Shown: piece after piece, positions 8,858 through 17,552 of the stretch
How positions within the stretch are numbered: the first letter of the stretch is position 1
Layout: each line of letters opens with the position of its first letter
Program-made: the position numbers and the translations under genes
From: Clostridium sp. 26_22
Lineage (GTDB): Bacteria; Bacillota; Clostridia; TANB77; CAG-508
Assembly: GCA_001916005.1 (NCBI GenBank)
Contig: MNRP01000040.1
Location: 1 to 47,910, forward strand
Reading direction: 5' to 3'
Length of the DNA: 47,910 bases
Notes under the pieces: model-generated
What the model was told of the DNA's origin: nothing
The model's input: the letters and a program-made list of their open reading frames with translations, nothing else
The model's database searches: none

Positions 8858-9187
8858 ATGGCACAAAAACAAACAGCAGGTAGAGATAATTTAGGAAAAT
8901 TAGCACCAGAATTTGCAAGACTAAATGATGATGTATTATTTGGGGAGGTATGGTCAAGAGAAGAGCAATTATCTGCAAGAGATAGAAGCTTAATAACAAT
9001 ATCAGCATTATTTTCAGCTGGATTATATCCACAATTAAAAGCACATATTGCTTTAGGCAAACAAAATGGATTAAAGAAGGAAGAATTAGTTGAAGCAATA
9101 ACGCAACTAGCATTTTATTGTGGATGGCCTAAGGCTTGGAGTACATTTCCTATTATAGAAGAAGTCTATGGAAAGGAAGAAGAATAA
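8858..9187 (+). CDS. Carboxymuconolactone decarboxylase (CMD/AhpD-like) family protein
   Basis: A 109-residue protein covering a single all-helical CMD domain: SREEQLSARDRSLITISALF, then YPQLKAHIALGKQNGLKKEEL, then ITQLAFYCGWPKAWS. The family includes gamma-carboxymuconolactone decarboxylases and AhpD-like disulfide reductases. The Cys-x-x-Cys pair of AhpD is absent, so peroxidase activity is not expected. AAGGAGG precedes the ATG by 8 bp. The stop overlaps the ATG of the cupin gene, indicating coupled translation within the MerR-controlled locus. Confidence 0.88.
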   Translation: MAQKQTAGRDNLGKLAPEFARLNDDVLFGEVWSREEQLSARDRSLITISALFSAGLYPQLKAHIALGKQNGLKKEELVEAITQLAFYCGWPKAWSTFPIIEEVYGKEEE

Positions 9188-9612
9188 TGGATAAAGAGGA
9201 ATTTGAAAAAGCAAATATGTTTGGATTAGGAAATCTAAATACAAATTTTGCACAGTATTTTATAGGAAATTCATACTTAAATCCACTTGCTACAATTGAA
9301 GATGCAAAATTAGGTTTATTTAATGTAACATTTGAGCCTAGATGTAGAAATAATTGGCACATACACCATAGCAGTAAAGGTGGAGGACAAATATTAATAT
9401 GTACAGCAGGAGAAGGTTGGTATCAAGAAGAAGGAAAAGAAACTGTTAGCTTAAAACCAGGAATGGTTATAACAATACCTGCAAATGTCAAACATTGGCA
9501 CGGAGCAAAAAGGGATTCTTGGTTTTCACATATTGCAGTAGAAGTACCTGGTGAAAATACTTCAAATGAATGGCTAGAACCAGTAAAAGATGAAGAATAT
9601 GATAAATTATAA
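9187..9612 (+). CDS. Cupin-domain protein
   Basis: A 141-residue protein starting at the ATG that overlaps the upstream stop (TAATG); an earlier in-frame ATG at 9136 lies inside the CMD gene. One cupin barrel is visible: NNWHIHHSSKGGGQ (His58, His60/61, Gln68) as motif 1 and PANVKHWHGAKRDSWFSH (His103, His105, His115) as motif 2, giving a plausible metal site. CMD plus cupin pairs are frequent in Bacillota and usually accompany flavodoxins or aldo-keto reductases under MerR control; the reaction is not established. Confidence 0.87.
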   Translation: MDKEEFEKANMFGLGNLNTNFAQYFIGNSYLNPLATIEDAKLGLFNVTFEPRCRNNWHIHHSSKGGGQILICTAGEGWYQEEGKETVSLKPGMVITIPANVKHWHGAKRDSWFSHIAVEVPGENTSNEWLEPVKDEEYDKL

Positions 9613-9651
9613 TTATCTCAATAATAATAATTTGTTTGTTAGGAGGATTAA

Positions 9652-10176
9652 ATGAAAAATAAAATAATAATAGTAATTATGTTATTTTGTATATGTATAA
9701 TTGGTGGAGTAGTTTTTTTATTAAGTAGAAATGACGAAGAAGAACAAAACATAGGTAATAATCAAATAACAAACAAAGTAGCAAATACTAATAATGAAAA
9801 TAATACAAATACTGCCAATATAGAAAGTGAGAGTAAATTGATTTCAAATATAAATGTGATTATAGATGGTAAAATATACAATACTACATTAGAAAAAAAT
9901 GAAACAGCTCAAAGTTTTGCAAATATGTTGCCACAGGAATACAATATGAGTGAATTAAACGGAAATGAAAAGTATATTTATTTAGATAATGCTTTGCCAA
10001 CTAACTCATATAATCCAAAGCATATTGAAAGTGGAGATATTATGCTATATAGCAATAATTGTTTAGTAGTGTTTTATAAATCATTTGACACTTCATACAG
10101 TTATACAAAAATAGGACATATTGAAAATTTTGAAGATTTAGGAAATAAAAATGTAACTATTAAATTTGAAAAGTAG
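9652..10176 (+). CDS. Membrane-anchored or exported cyclophilin-like-fold protein
   Basis: A 174-residue protein. Residues 4-25 form an N-terminal hydrophobic signal or anchor, residues about 27-65 are an Asn/Thr/Glu-rich linker, and the rest resembles the small bacterial cyclophilin-like domain (NVIIDGKIYNTTLEKNETA, FANMLP, SGDIMLYSNNCLVVFY, YTKIGHIENFEDL). Such proteins often sit next to flavodoxin and cupin genes of this type. No peptidyl-prolyl isomerase active site is recognisable and the role is unknown. AGGAGG is 6 bp before the ATG, and a terminator follows at 10198. Confidence 0.75.
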   Translation: MKNKIIIVIMLFCICIIGGVVFLLSRNDEEEQNIGNNQITNKVANTNNENNTNTANIESESKLISNINVIIDGKIYNTTLEKNETAQSFANMLPQEYNMSELNGNEKYIYLDNALPTNSYNPKHIESGDIMLYSNNCLVVFYKSFDTSYSYTKIGHIENFEDLGNKNVTIKFEK

Positions 10177-10197
10177 TGCGACAAGTTACAATTTTTA

Positions 10198-10232
10198 AAT
10201 TACTTTATACGAAAGTATAGAGTAATTTTTAT
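10198..10232 (+). terminator. Terminator of the flavodoxin/cupin locus
   Basis: A 13-bp stem (10198-10210 with 10215-10227, one G-U pair) is capped by a GAAA tetraloop and followed by a T-rich tract. Confidence 0.8.
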
Positions 10233-10280
10233 TTTTATGATATTATAATACAAATAGTAATTTTTAGAGGAGAAGTAAGA

Positions 10281-10817
10281 ATGAGTTTAGAAGAATTAAA
10301 AAAAGATTGTAGTAAAAAGCAAAAGAAAGGCATTCACTTTATTATTGCGTCAATAATAATATGGTCTATGGTTTTAATAGTACAAATAACCAATTTACCT
10401 ATATTAACAAAAAATCTATTAACATTTTGTTGTACTGCACCATTATTACCAATATCATTTTTAATATCTAAAATATTAAAGATACAATTTCAAGATAAAA
10501 GTAATCCATTAAATAAGTTAGGAATATTATTCTCTGTAAATCAAATGATATATCTTTTAATAGCAATGTGGATTTATCCTACAATGCCAGATAAAATGCT
10601 AATGGTTATTGCTATGATATTTGGAGCACATTTATTACCATATAGTTGGTTATATAATTCAAAAACATATATGGTATTGTCAATAATTATTCCAATATTA
10701 TCTCTAATAGTTGGTTTAAACTTTGCAAATTATATTCTTGCAACATTGATGATAGTAATAGAAATAATATTTAGTATACTGTTAGCATTTGAAAATAAGA
10801 AAATAAAAAATGATTAG
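10281..10817 (+). CDS. Six-helix membrane protein (DUF7010-like)
   Basis: A 178-residue integral membrane protein. After a short basic N-terminus (residues 1-15) there are about six hydrophobic helices; features include IWIYPTMPDK-like and FGAHLLPYSWLYNSKTY segments that I associate with the DUF7010 family. Function is unknown. GAGGAG precedes the ATG by about 9 bp and a TATAAT (10244-10249) lies just upstream. It appears to be a single-gene unit between the terminator at 10198 and the acetyltransferase. Confidence 0.6.
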   Translation: MSLEELKKDCSKKQKKGIHFIIASIIIWSMVLIVQITNLPILTKNLLTFCCTAPLLPISFLISKILKIQFQDKSNPLNKLGILFSVNQMIYLLIAMWIYPTMPDKMLMVIAMIFGAHLLPYSWLYNSKTYMVLSIIIPILSLIVGLNFANYILATLMIVIEIIFSILLAFENKKIKND

Positions 10818-10910
10818 AGCGATAACTTACAATTTAGTAATTAGTTAGAAAAATAGTAAGTTGTTGTTGAGGTTAGATTTCTAATTATATAAAGAAAGGT
10901 TGAAAAATAA

Positions 10911-11390
10911 GTGATTGAAATAGTAGAATATAAGAATGAATATGCAAAAGATTTGTCAGAAATAATACTAGATAATATGTATAAAATTAATATTAAAGAG
11001 CATGGAAAAGATATAATAGATAGAATTTCAAAGTATTTTACGGAAGATGAAATAAAGAAAAATTTTCCACAAAGAACTAAATGCTTAGTAGCATTAAAAA
11101 ATGAGAAGGTTGTTGGTACAGCAAGTATTGATCGATATAAAGGTGATAAAACAGGAAAAAAGTACATTGTATTAACAGTATTTGTAAAAATAAAAAATCA
11201 TCGACAAGGAATAGGAAAAGAATTAATTGAAAATATAGAAAAAATTGCAGTAAATGTTGGGTGTAAGGAGCTAGTAATACCTTCTTCTGTTTACGCTTGT
11301 GAATTTTACCGTAAATTTGGATTTGATTATCTAGATGGAAAGAAAATTCAAAATGAAGATAAGGAATATATTTTAACAAAAAAATATTAA
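10911..11390 (+). CDS. GNAT-family N-acetyltransferase
   Basis: A 159-residue protein beginning at GTG (10911), with AAAGG about 12 bp upstream. A single GNAT domain: strand VALKNEKVVGTASI, the acetyl-CoA loop KNHRQGIGKELIE (Arg/Gln-x-x-Gly-x-Gly), and the C-terminal YACEFYRKFGFDYL strand-helix. Substrate cannot be read from the sequence; small stand-alone GNATs of this kind modify amines on metabolites, antibiotics or proteins. It is followed by its own terminator at 11430. Confidence 0.85.
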   Translation: MIEIVEYKNEYAKDLSEIILDNMYKINIKEHGKDIIDRISKYFTEDEIKKNFPQRTKCLVALKNEKVVGTASIDRYKGDKTGKKYIVLTVFVKIKNHRQGIGKELIENIEKIAVNVGCKELVIPSSVYACEFYRKFGFDYLDGKKIQNEDKEYILTKKY

Positions 11391-11429
11391 TTGATTGCTA
11401 GAGGCAAATTACAAGTTATCAAAATGTAT

Positions 11430-11464
11430 AAAGAGTGATATTTATAAAAATATTGCTCTTTTTT
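11430..11464 (+). terminator. Rho-independent terminator
   Basis: A 14-bp stem (11430-11443 with 11448-11461, two G-U pairs), ATAA loop, then a T tract. It closes the GNAT gene. Confidence 0.8.
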
Positions 11465-11514
11465 CTGTCCAATCTATAAAAAAATTCTTTAATATGATAT
11501 AATTTTGATTAGTT

Positions 11515-11730
11515 TTAAGGAGGGTATATATTTTAACCCAAAAAACGGACAAACCTTTATATAAAAAGGAAAACAGATACTTTTAAGAATTGCTAAAAAC
11601 TGTGGCTTTGGCGAATTGAAATAGACCTTTTCATCAGTTATTCCAATGCTTTTAAGGAGTAATGACAGGGTACGCAACTTTTGAGAGTTAAATAGGAAGA
11701 GTTGAGAGGAGGATAGATATTCAAAACAAA
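11515..11730 (+). other. Unassigned conserved-looking segment: candidate structured RNA or decayed gene
   Basis: This part of the 425-bp gap between 11390 and 11817 has clearly more G+C than the surrounding intergenic DNA. A TATAAT lies at 11498-11503. It contains small hairpins: GGGT/ACCC (11522-11539), CCTTT/AAAGG (near 11553-11570), AACTG/CAGTT flanking about 11600-11640, and AACT/AGTT near 11676-11690. TTTTAAGGAG occurs at both ends (about 11513 and 11650). One + frame reads like protein (KNGQTFI, KGKQILLRIAKNCGFGELK) but is cut by four stops. A minus-strand 98-codon frame (11785-11489) also exists. I cannot decide between an RNA leader for the 11817 operon and a gene relic. Confidence 0.35.
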
Positions 11731-11816
11731 TAAAAAGAGATTTAGTTGAAAAAAATAAATTAATAATATATAAAGAAAAATGCATTTTTAATTAACAAAA
11801 GAAGGGGAAAAATGAA

Positions 11817-13031
11817 ATGAATAAAAAAATAGAAATAACAAATAAAATTTTTATATGCACAATAATTATAATAACAATATTTGCAGTATTAATTAGAATC
11901 CCACTAATTCATAATATAACAGTGGATTACAAAGTGTATTTAGAAAAATGGTTTGAAGAATTAAAAAGTTCAAGAGGAATACTAGGAATAACAAATGATA
12001 TAGGAAATTATAACTTTCCATATTTAACTATTTTAGGGATTTTGACATATTTTCCAGTTAACTCTTTAATTAGTATAAAAGCAGTATCAATAATTTTTGA
12101 TTTTGCATTAGCTATAGCATCTATGATACTAGTGTCAAGATTAGTGAAAGAAGATAAAAAATATTTTATGCTAATAACATATTTTTTAATTTTATTTTTA
12201 CCTACAGTTACATTAAATTCAGCATATTGGGCACAATGTGATTCTATATATACTTTTTTTGTTATAGTATCATTGATAAAACTTATTGATAAAAAACATG
12301 TACAATCTTTTATATATTTGGGAATAGCATTTTCATTTAAACTTCAAGCAGTTTTTATAATTCCAATGTATATTATATATTTTATGAAGGAGAAAGAAAA
12401 CAGAAAGAAATTATATTATTTTTTCATAATACCAATTATGAATGTTATAATGTGTTTGCCATATATTATAATAAAAAAAGATATAATATCTGTGCTAAAA
12501 GTATATTTTAATCAAACACAACAACATAATGATATGATTTCATTAAATTTACCCAATATTTATACACTTATTTGTAAACAAACAAAAACACCATATTTAA
12601 TTGTAAATAGCAATGAATGGTTATCAAAAGTAATGGTAATAATTACAATTTCAATATTTTTTATTTTATTAATATTAATATGTCAAAAAAAGAAGAATAT
12701 TAATGATAATAATATACTTCTTTTAGGTTTAATATCTGTTTTAATATGCACATTTTTATTACCATTTATGCATGAAAGATATATGTATGTTGCGGATGTA
12801 TTGAGTGTAATTCTAAGTATGTATTATTTTAGTAAAAGAGATTACAAAAAAGTATTATGGCCAATATCAATTCAGATAATATCTTTATGTTCTTATATTG
12901 CCTATTTTTCAGGATATAGTATTCATTTTATAGATAGAAAAATATTTACAATATTATATATTACAGTAATTTGTACTAGTATAATGAATTTTTTCTTAAA
13001 GCAAGGAGGAAATCTAAAAGATGAAAGATAA
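11817..13031 (+). CDS. Gpi18-like GT-C mannosyltransferase family membrane protein
   Basis: A 404-residue protein with about ten hydrophobic helices. The first loop has an acidic residue in NITVDYKVYLEKWF, and the signature LNSAYWAQCDSIYTFF, followed by GIAFSFKLQAVFIIP, matches the Gpi18-related mannosyltransferase group (COG5542), which uses polyprenyl-phosphate sugars outside the cytoplasm. GAAGGGG precedes the ATG by 8 bp. It overlaps the acyltransferase gene by 11 bp, suggesting that the two products act on the same surface glycan. Possible regulation by the segment at 11515-11730 just upstream. Confidence 0.75.
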   Translation: MNKKIEITNKIFICTIIIITIFAVLIRIPLIHNITVDYKVYLEKWFEELKSSRGILGITNDIGNYNFPYLTILGILTYFPVNSLISIKAVSIIFDFALAIASMILVSRLVKEDKKYFMLITYFLILFLPTVTLNSAYWAQCDSIYTFFVIVSLIKLIDKKHVQSFIYLGIAFSFKLQAVFIIPMYIIYFMKEKENRKKLYYFFIIPIMNVIMCLPYIIIKKDIISVLKVYFNQTQQHNDMISLNLPNIYTLICKQTKTPYLIVNSNEWLSKVMVIITISIFFILLILICQKKKNINDNNILLLGLISVLICTFLLPFMHERYMYVADVLSVILSMYYFSKRDYKKVLWPISIQIISLCSYIAYFSGYSIHFIDRKIFTILYITVICTSIMNFFLKQGGNLKDER

Positions 13032-14067
13032 AAATAGCAATATAGAAGTATTAAAAATAATTTGTATGATAAATATTATTGTTCATCATTCATTTGCACA
13101 TTCAATATTACAAATTGATTTATCAAATATTAATTTTATAATTTTGTATGTTATTAATATATTTGGGAAAATTTCTAATAACATATTTATACTTATAACT
13201 GGTTACTTTATGATAAATAAAAAAATAAAGCCAATGCATATTGTTAAAATAGTTTTAGAAACTTGGTTTTACTCATATGTGATATTAATTATTAGTGCAT
13301 TAGTATTTAAAAAAATAAATATTGATGATGTAATAAATTCATTAGTACCTATTTTATCTAATTCAGAGTGGTTTGTCACAGACTATATATTGTTATATTT
13401 ATCAATACCAATTATTAACAAAATGATAAAAATAATTAATGAAAAAGAATATAAATATATTATCTCATTTTGTGTAATAGTTTTTAGTATATTGCCAACC
13501 ATAAAATTGTTAGAAGGATATTTTTCGAGTTATATTTGGTTTATAATTCTTTATTTAATAGGTGGATATTTAAGAATTAATAATGATAGTTGTAAGGAAT
13601 TAATTGAAAAAAGTAATATTTTAGCTCCATTATTAGGAATTGTTATTATTGGAATTATGATAAGTTGCATAAAATTTAGATTAATGACTATAGAATCGAA
13701 TAATTTTGTATTTTTAATTTTCTCAATTAGCGTTTTGGGTATATTTATAAAAAGAGAAGGCTTTAGTAATAAGATTATAAATTCTATTTCATCATCAGTT
13801 TTGGGAATATATTTAATACATGATAATGTAATATTAAGAAAGAAAATATGGGAGTTTTTTGATATTAATACCCATCTAAAAAGCGAAAGTTTTTTTCTGT
13901 ATGAAATTATGGTAGTAATAACAATATTTTTTATTTGCCTAGTTATTGATCAAATACGAATACACTTGATTGAAAAGCCAGTATTGAAAAGAATAGATTT
14001 TTTAATAAAAAAATACTCAAAAAGAGAAGAAAATAAAATTGTTTTAAAAAAAGAATGCCAAATATAA
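13021..14067 (+). CDS. Acyltransferase-3 family membrane protein (OafA-like)
   Basis: A 348-residue protein with about ten hydrophobic helices and no SGNH domain. The N-terminal IEVLKIICMINIIVHHSFAH carries the paired histidines that serve as active-site motif in acyltransferase-3 enzymes; SNSEWFVTDYILLYLSIPIINK and the late SVLGIYLIHDN are also typical. Members add acetyl or other acyl groups to extracellular glycans. Its start lies inside the last 11 bp of the Gpi18-like gene. The last codons form the left arm of the terminator at 14047. Confidence 0.85.
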   Translation: MKDKNSNIEVLKIICMINIIVHHSFAHSILQIDLSNINFIILYVINIFGKISNNIFILITGYFMINKKIKPMHIVKIVLETWFYSYVILIISALVFKKINIDDVINSLVPILSNSEWFVTDYILLYLSIPIINKMIKIINEKEYKYIISFCVIVFSILPTIKLLEGYFSSYIWFIILYLIGGYLRINNDSCKELIEKSNILAPLLGIVIIGIMISCIKFRLMTIESNNFVFLIFSISVLGIFIKREGFSNKIINSISSSVLGIYLIHDNVILRKKIWEFFDINTHLKSESFFLYEIMVVITIFFICLVIDQIRIHLIEKPVLKRIDFLIKKYSKREENKIVLKKECQI

Positions 14068-14081
14068 TGGTATTCTTTTTT
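14047..14081 (+). terminator. Terminator overlapping the end of the acyltransferase gene
   Basis: A 14-bp stem (14047-14060 with 14068-14081, one G-U pair) that ends in six Ts. The stop codon 14065-14067 lies in the loop. Confidence 0.8.
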
Positions 14082-14202
14082 GATTTAATATAACACATAA
14101 AAATCAAAAAAATCAGCAACAATAACTTTAAATTATGTGCAAGCACCATAAAATAAATGAAAAGAAGAAAAAACTATTTTAGAAATATAATTATAAATTT
14201 AT

Positions 14203-14231
14203 TGAAAGTTATGTAAAATTATAGTATAATA
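14203..14231 (+). promoter_or_regulatory. SigA-type promoter for the cysteine desulfurase / TtcA operon
   Basis: TTGAAA (14203-14208), 17 bp, TATAAT (14226-14231), about 40 bp before the ATG at 14273. Confidence 0.7.
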
Positions 14232-14272
14232 GGATCCAAATTTAATATTTTTATATTGTTAAGAGGTAAAAA

Positions 14273-15427
14273 ATGGACAAAGAAAATATATATTTAGATT
14301 ATGCTGCTAATACACCAGTAAATCCAGAAGTATTAAAAATATTTAATGAAACAACACTAAAATATTTTGCTAACCCTAATTCAACACATAAACTAGGATT
14401 AGAAGTAAATGAAAAAATAAAAGAAACAACAAAAAATATAATGGAAATGTTTCAAAAAGAAACTAATTTAGAAAATGATAGAGAAATAATATATACATCA
14501 GGTTCAAGCGAATCAAATAACTTAGCAATAAAAGGAATTGCACAAAGTTATAAAGAAAATGGAAAACACATAATAACAACATTTTTAGAACATTCATCAG
14601 TAAGTAGTCCTCTTACATATTTAAAAGAGCAAGGTTATGAAATAGATGTATTAAATATAACAAGTGATGGGAAAGTAGATATAGAACAATTAAAAAGTTT
14701 AATTAGACAAGATACAATATTAGTATCAATTTGTTATGTTGATAGTGAAGTTGGAATAGTTCAACCAATAAAAGAAATTGCAAATATTTTAAAAGATTAC
14801 CCTAATTGCTTTTTACATGTTGATTGTACACAAGCAATTGGAAAAATAAAAATGAATTTAGAAAATGTTGATTTAATATCATTTGCACCACATAAATTTT
14901 ATGGATTAAATGGATTTGGAGGGCTTATTAAAAGAAAAGATATTGTATTAGAACCATTAATAAATGGGGGAGCAAGTACAACTTTATATAGAAGCGGAAC
15001 TCCAGTAGTAGGACAAATATGTGCATTAGAAAAAGCATTAGAAATAACATTTAAAGAATTTGAACAAAGACAACAATATGTTAGAAAGTTAAACAAAAAA
15101 TTAAGAGAAAATTTATCAAAATATAAAAATGTAAAAATAAATACAGTATCAGAAGAAAATCCGTTTATATTAAACATAAGTGTAGTGGGTGTAAAAGCTA
15201 TAGAATTCAAGCAAAAATTAGAAGAATATGGTATATGTATATCAATAAAATCGGCATGTACTGTTACAATAACACCATCAAGAATAGTAATGGCAATGAC
15301 ACATGACAGAAAAAGAGCATTCGCATCATGGAGAATTAGTTTAAGTCATCTAGTAAAAGAAGAAAAAATAGAAAAGTTTTTAAAAATATTTGATGAATGT
15401 TATAAAAGTTTTAACTTAGATAATTAG
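14273..15427 (+). CDS. Cysteine desulfurase, NifS/IscS family
   Basis: A 384-residue PLP enzyme. YLDYAANTPVNPEV at the N-terminus, TSGSSESNNLAIKG, EHSSV, HVDCTQAIGKI and the PLP lysine in SFAPHKFYG (Lys208) are all present. The catalytic cysteine is in IKSACTVT (Cys329), in the mobile loop. The enzyme takes sulfur from cysteine as a protein persulfide. It lies 14 bp before a TtcA-type gene and shares its promoter, while no iscU, iscR or other Fe-S assembly gene is near, so its main customer is probably tRNA thiolation. Confidence 0.93.
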   Translation: MDKENIYLDYAANTPVNPEVLKIFNETTLKYFANPNSTHKLGLEVNEKIKETTKNIMEMFQKETNLENDREIIYTSGSSESNNLAIKGIAQSYKENGKHIITTFLEHSSVSSPLTYLKEQGYEIDVLNITSDGKVDIEQLKSLIRQDTILVSICYVDSEVGIVQPIKEIANILKDYPNCFLHVDCTQAIGKIKMNLENVDLISFAPHKFYGLNGFGGLIKRKDIVLEPLINGGASTTLYRSGTPVVGQICALEKALEITFKEFEQRQQYVRKLNKKLRENLSKYKNVKINTVSEENPFILNISVVGVKAIEFKQKLEEYGICISIKSACTVTITPSRIVMAMTHDRKRAFASWRISLSHLVKEEKIEKFLKIFDECYKSFNLDN

Positions 15428-15441
15428 AGAGGAAAACAAAA

Positions 15442-16266
15442 ATGGAAAGATATGAAGAAATAGAAAAAAGTATAGTTACAACTTATCGTAAAAAAATATG
15501 GAGCAAATTTATCAAAGGTGTTAAAGAATTTGAAATGGTACAAGAAGGAGATAAAATTGCTGTTTGTATCTCTGGAGGAAAAGACTCAATGTTACTTGCT
15601 AAATGTATGCAAGAACTAAAAAAACATAGAAAAGTAAATTTTGAGCTAGTATTTCTTGTAATGGACCCAGGTTACAATCCAATAAACAGACAAAAAATTA
15701 TTAATAATGCAAAATTGTTAAACATTCCTATAACAATGTTTGAAAGTAATATATTTGAAGTTGTAGAAAAAATAGACGATCATCCTTGTTATATTTGTGC
15801 AAGAATGAGAAGAGGATATTTATACAAAAAAGCCCAAGAACTAGGATGTAACAAAATTGCATTAGGTCATCACTTTGATGATGTCATAGAAACAATCTTA
15901 ATGGGAATGTTATATGGGGCACAAATGCAAACAATGATGCCAAAATTACATAGTACATATCATGAAGGAATGGAACTTATTAGACCTTTATATTATGTGA
16001 AAGAAGCAGATATAATAAGATGGAGAGAAAGAAATGATTTACATTTTATACAATGTGCTTGTAGATTTACAGAACACTGCACTATGTGCGACAATGGTGG
16101 CGGTGGCTCTAAAAGAGAAGAAATGAAAAAGTTGATTAAACAATTAAGAAGTGTTTATGATAAGGTTGATATGAATATTTATAATAGCACAAAAAATGTT
16201 AATTTAAATACTATTATTTCTTATATACAAGATGGTGAGGTTCATCATTTTATGGATAATTATTAA
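15442..16266 (+). CDS. ttcA: TtcA-family tRNA thiolation ATPase
   Basis: A 274-residue protein. PP-loop SGGKDS (44-49) for ATP activation, then HPCYICARMRRG (Cys116, Cys119) and LGHHFDDVIET, the hallmarks of the TtcA/TtuA group that binds an iron-sulfur cluster and makes 2-thiocytidine (position 32) or 2-thio-T. A further Cys-rich stretch CACRFTEHCTMCDNGGGG follows, unlike the Escherichia coli enzyme. GAGAGG lies before the ATG. Pairing with a cysteine desulfurase supplies the sulfur. Exact target nucleotide is inferred, not shown. Confidence 0.85.
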   Translation: MERYEEIEKSIVTTYRKKIWSKFIKGVKEFEMVQEGDKIAVCISGGKDSMLLAKCMQELKKHRKVNFELVFLVMDPGYNPINRQKIINNAKLLNIPITMFESNIFEVVEKIDDHPCYICARMRRGYLYKKAQELGCNKIALGHHFDDVIETILMGMLYGAQMQTMMPKLHSTYHEGMELIRPLYYVKEADIIRWRERNDLHFIQCACRFTEHCTMCDNGGGGSKREEMKKLIKQLRSVYDKVDMNIYNSTKNVNLNTIISYIQDGEVHHFMDNY

Positions 16267-16290
16267 AAGAGCTAAAATATTAGTTCTTTT
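16265..16290 (+). terminator. Terminator after ttcA
   Basis: An 11-bp stem (16265-16275 with 16280-16290, one G-U pair) ending in four Ts. Confidence 0.7.
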
Positions 16291-16360
16291 ATAGAAATAA
16301 TAGATGAACTGATAGGACTTTTTAAAAGATTTAACAAATAAACAGAAAAGGTGATATACA

Positions 16361-17320
16361 ATGAGTTCGTTAGAAAAATATATAGAAGAAGTAAAAGAAA
16401 ATACAGAAAATTTTAGTGATATAGAAAAATTAAGATATGTTTATCTAGATTTAGGAAAAAGATTTTCATTTAATTTAGATTTTTCATTTGGAAATTCAGA
16501 AACAAAAAAGAAAATATACAATAAAAGCCATAAGTCAAATGAATTAGAACAAAGCATGGAAAATAATACAATTATTTGTAAAACAAGTTCAACAATATAT
16601 GAATATATAATGAAAAAATTAGGAATAAATATAAAAACAGAAACAGATGATATGGACACGAGAAAATACCCACATACTTACAATGTAGTAACAACAAAAG
16701 AAAACAAAAAATATTTATTTGACTTGCAAGAAGATATGAGATATATAAAAGCTCATTTAAGAACTCAAAGATTTGGAATTTCAATGCAAAAAGATGATGA
16801 AGAACCAATAATAAATAGATTTGAATTAGAACAAATTGATAAAAAATTGAAATATATAACAAACGAATTGTATTATACAGATGAATATTTAGAATTAATA
16901 AAAAATAATATGAAAATGTTTGATGATTTCAGTGAAAGAGTTCAATTTGCATTAGAAAATATAGAAGCTTATAATAACTCAAATATGAAATATGCAGATA
17001 GAAAATGGAGAATGGAAGACTTAATAGGGTGTGATAATAAAGAAGGCTTGTTATTTTCACAAAAAGAAAGAAATAAAATTCATTTAATTGATTGTTATAT
17101 TGAAAATAATGGAAAAAGAGATTATAAGCTTTGTATGGCTGTTGATAAAAAAGAAGACGTAGACATTTATATCTTTTCAGAAGACACAAATAGTTTTGAA
17201 AAAAAGACATTAAAAGAATTTGCTCAAATGACTGAAAATGATGGACTAGTAAATCTTCAAAAAATAAAAAATTTAAGACAAGCTCAAAGAGAAGTAAGAC
17301 AAGAAAATGAAGAAAGATAA
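16361..17320 (+). CDS. Unrecognised 319-residue protein with a possible transglutaminase-like Cys-His-Asp triad
   Basis: No family recognised with certainty. Residues about 18-130 have the layout of a transglutaminase/papain-like core: a helix carrying Cys73 (NNTIICKTSSTIYEYIMKKL), His105 in a strand (YPHTYNVVTT) and Asp121 in the next strand (KKYLFDLQEDM), the order and spacing expected for a Cys-His-Asp triad. The rest is helical (residues 150-220) and then mixed alpha/beta with a charged C-terminus. No signal peptide. It sits between the ttcA terminator and the copper genes, 20 bp from the latter, with AAAGGTG before the ATG. Function unknown. Confidence 0.6.
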   Translation: MSSLEKYIEEVKENTENFSDIEKLRYVYLDLGKRFSFNLDFSFGNSETKKKIYNKSHKSNELEQSMENNTIICKTSSTIYEYIMKKLGINIKTETDDMDTRKYPHTYNVVTTKENKKYLFDLQEDMRYIKAHLRTQRFGISMQKDDEEPIINRFELEQIDKKLKYITNELYYTDEYLELIKNNMKMFDDFSERVQFALENIEAYNNSNMKYADRKWRMEDLIGCDNKEGLLFSQKERNKIHLIDCYIENNGKRDYKLCMAVDKKEDVDIYIFSEDTNSFEKKTLKEFAQMTENDGLVNLQKIKNLRQAQREVRQENEER

Positions 17321-17340
17321 AATTTAAGGAGGAAATAAAA

Positions 17341-17547
17341 ATGAAAGAAATAAAATTAAAAATAGAAGGAATGCACTGTGCAGGATGTTCAACAAGATTA
17401 GAAAGAGTATTAAACAATTTAGAAGGAGTAGAAGAAGCAAAAGTAAGCTTAGAAGAAAAACAAGCAACAATAAAATTTGATGAAACAAAAACAAATATAA
17501 AAAATATAAAAGAAGCTATAGCAGACGCAGGTTTTAAAGGAGAATAA
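17341..17547 (+). CDS. copZ: CopZ-like copper chaperone (HMA domain)
   Basis: A 68-residue protein, one ferredoxin-like heavy-metal-associated domain with GMHCAGC (Met-x-Cys-x-x-Cys) at residues 11-17. Such chaperones carry Cu(I) to the N-terminal domain of a P-type exporter. AAGGAGG is 8 bp upstream, and the copper ATPase starts 5 bp downstream. No CsoR or CopY regulator is nearby. Confidence 0.92.
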   Translation: MKEIKLKIEGMHCAGCSTRLERVLNNLEGVEEAKVSLEEKQATIKFDETKTNIKNIKEAIADAGFKGE

Positions 17548-17552
17548 TTACT

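Noticed and set aside
11536..11690. Resemblance to a c-di-GMP or T-box leader (GGACAAACC, CAGGGTACGC)
   Set aside because: The conserved cores of these RNAs are not present in the right order or pairing, so I did not name a riboswitch.
11489..11785. 98-codon minus-strand frame opposite the odd segment
   Set aside because: No ribosome binding site or family recognised. Kept only as a possibility under the feature at 11515-11730.
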